This document shows, piece after piece, positions 5,346 through 6,445 of a DNA stretch of 6,445 nucleotides. Location of the stretch: NCBI GenBank assembly GCA_002308555.1, contig DBWD01000124.1, positions 1-6,445 on the forward strand, read 5' to 3'. The notes below the pieces were generated by a model. That model had not been told where the DNA came from, did no database searches, and saw nothing but the letters and a program-made list of their open reading frames with translations. Position 1 is the first letter of the stretch. Each line of letters opens with the position of its first letter. Both the position numbers and the translations under genes were made by a program. Source of the stretch: a bacterium UBP3_UBA1247 (GTDB lineage: Bacteria; UBA3054).

Positions 5346-6445
5346 TCACAGATGCCCGGAGCGCGCTATGGCGATCAAAAGCCAAAGCCCCATGGTGGCG
5401 GAGACGACGAGGCCTACGATGCCGAGGATGGAAACTTCGTGCCAGACAGGCGGAGTGTGGGTGTGAAGGACAACGGCGCTGGCGATAAGGAGGGCGGAGA
5501 CGATGAGGGCGTAGGCCAGTCTGTTGGCGTCCTTGTCGAAAGTGCGCAGGACCTGCCTCAAGTTGCCGGAACTTACGGAGACTTTTAATTCCGCTTTCTT
5601 GATGGTCTTTATGAGCGCCCGGGCTTCCTCAGGCAGATCCCTCAAGAGGCGGTAGAGCTCGGCGCTGGTATGCGTCATGTCGGAGGCGAGCCTCCTTGGG
5701 TCGAACTTCTGCAGGACGAGCTTTTGCGCGTAGGGCTTCATCTCTTCCATGACCTGGAAATCAGGGTCTATGGCCAGGTAGGTGCCGTCAAGCATGGCCA
5801 GCACTTTTACCAGCGTGCTGATCTCCGGGGGAAGCAGAATGCCGTGCTTGGTAAGCAGCTTCATGAGATCGTTGAGGATCTCGTCGACCTTGATGCGGTT
5901 GAGGGGAAGGTAGGCGTAGGTGTCGACAAAGTCGGAAATGTCCCTGCCGAGCTCTTTGACGTCCTTGATGTCGTCTCCGTTGGAGGAGAGCTTAAGGACG
6001 ACCCTCAGGAGTTCGTCGTCCCTGCGGCGGACCACCGCCACAAGCCCTTCGGCCAGGAGCATGCGCTGCTCTTTGGTGAGTTTGCCCATCGCGCCGAAGT
6101 CCAAAAAGCAGAGCCTGCCGTCATCCTGGACAAGGATGTTGCCGGGGTGCGGGTCGCCGTGGAAGAAACCCTGGTCGAAGATCTGGGAGATGATCACCGA
6201 GGCGCCGTTCTTCGCGATGGTCTTAAGATCGAGGTCGAGACTCTTGAGTTTTTCGGTGTCGGAGATCTTGGTGCCCGTGACGAACTCCATCGTCAGGATG
6301 TGGGAGGTACTGAGGTCGCGGTAGAGCTTGACGAGCTTGAGCCTCGGCTCGTTTTGGTTCTGAATGTTGAAGCGTTCGAGATTGTTGGCTTCCACCAGCA
6401 GGTTCATTTCCTGCTGGAGCTGGCGGCCGAATTCCCTGACAAGGG
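5346..6445 (-). CDS. ABC1/UbiB (AarF) family kinase-like protein, C-terminal part, partial
   Basis: The frame is open to the window edge, so the N-terminus (with the KxGQ helix) is missing. The ATG at 6405-6407 is internal: the 12 codons before it (LVREFGRQLQQE) continue the family pattern. About 365 residues are visible. Present are the E-x-x-x-EA helix start EMNLLVEANN, the catalytic loop HGDPHPGN (6138-6161), the DFG metal-binding motif in FLDFGAMG, a long helical region, and two C-terminal membrane helices (LAYALIVSALLIASAVVL and a second starting near SILGIVGL). Family members are atypical membrane-bound kinases or ATPases that support ubiquinone or other isoprenoid-lipid metabolism. Without quinone genes nearby, the specific role is not shown, so no symbol is given. 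One oddity: the position usually Asp in the conserved ExD motif is Asn. The stop lies 68 nt before argB on the same strand. Confidence 0.9.
   Translation of the reverse strand, partial: LVREFGRQLQQEMNLLVEANNLERFNIQNQNEPRLKLVKLYRDLSTSHILTMEFVTGTKISDTEKLKSLDLDLKTIAKNGASVIISQIFDQGFFHGDPHPGNILVQDDGRLCFLDFGAMGKLTKEQRMLLAEGLVAVVRRRDDELLRVVLKLSSNGDDIKDVKELGRDISDFVDTYAYLPLNRIKVDEILNDLMKLLTKHGILLPPEISTLVKVLAMLDGTYLAIDPDFQVMEEMKPYAQKLVLQKFDPRRLASDMTHTSAELYRLLRDLPEEARALIKTIKKAELKVSVSSGNLRQVLRTFDKDANRLAYALIVSALLIASAVVLHTHTPPVWHEVSILGIVGLVVSATMGLWLLIAIARSGHL

Noticed and set aside
6405..6407. ATG as the true start of the ABC1 kinase gene
   Set aside because: The frame stays open to the window edge and the upstream residues match the family, so this Met is internal and the gene is truncated by the window.

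Overview
The window reads as an ordinary housekeeping stretch of a GC-rich, Gram-negative-type (diderm) bacterium. A lipid A gene (lpxB) implies a lipopolysaccharide outer membrane. Gene order and protein wording (for example the FFPGW segment of ArgD) do not look like Enterobacteria. They recall uncultured diderm phyla such as Omnitrophota or Elusimicrobiota, but this placement is a low-confidence impression from memory. No mobile element, CRISPR array, tRNA, rRNA or phage feature was seen.

Left half, plus strand (1-3159): a tightly packed operon. It holds the C-terminal end of a TauE/SafE-type membrane permease, then lpxB (lipid A disaccharide synthase), pdxA (4-hydroxythreonine-4-phosphate dehydrogenase, vitamin B6 synthesis) and rsmA/ksgA (16S rRNA dimethyladenosine methyltransferase). 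Each gene overlaps the next, by 1, 19 and 4 nt, so translation is probably coupled. The operon ends at a perfect A-tract/GC-stem/T-tract hairpin at 3159-3186. This hairpin lies between two convergent units and should terminate both.

Right half, minus strand (3208-6445), read from right to left: the C-terminal part of an ABC1/UbiB-family kinase-like protein cut by the window edge, then argB (N-acetylglutamate kinase), then argD (acetylornithine aminotransferase). A good sigma-70-like promoter lies in the 68-nt gap upstream of argB. ArgB and ArgD catalyse the second and fourth steps of arginine synthesis. ArgB carries the N-terminal helix typical of arginine-inhibited enzymes, so feedback control by arginine is likely. 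ArgD uses pyridoxal phosphate, the end product of the pathway PdxA serves.

No new system is evident. The points most worth a second look are a roughly 21-residue insertion with an altered following motif in LpxB, and an ExD motif that reads E-M-N in the ABC1 kinase. Gene-free stretches are all under 100 bases.
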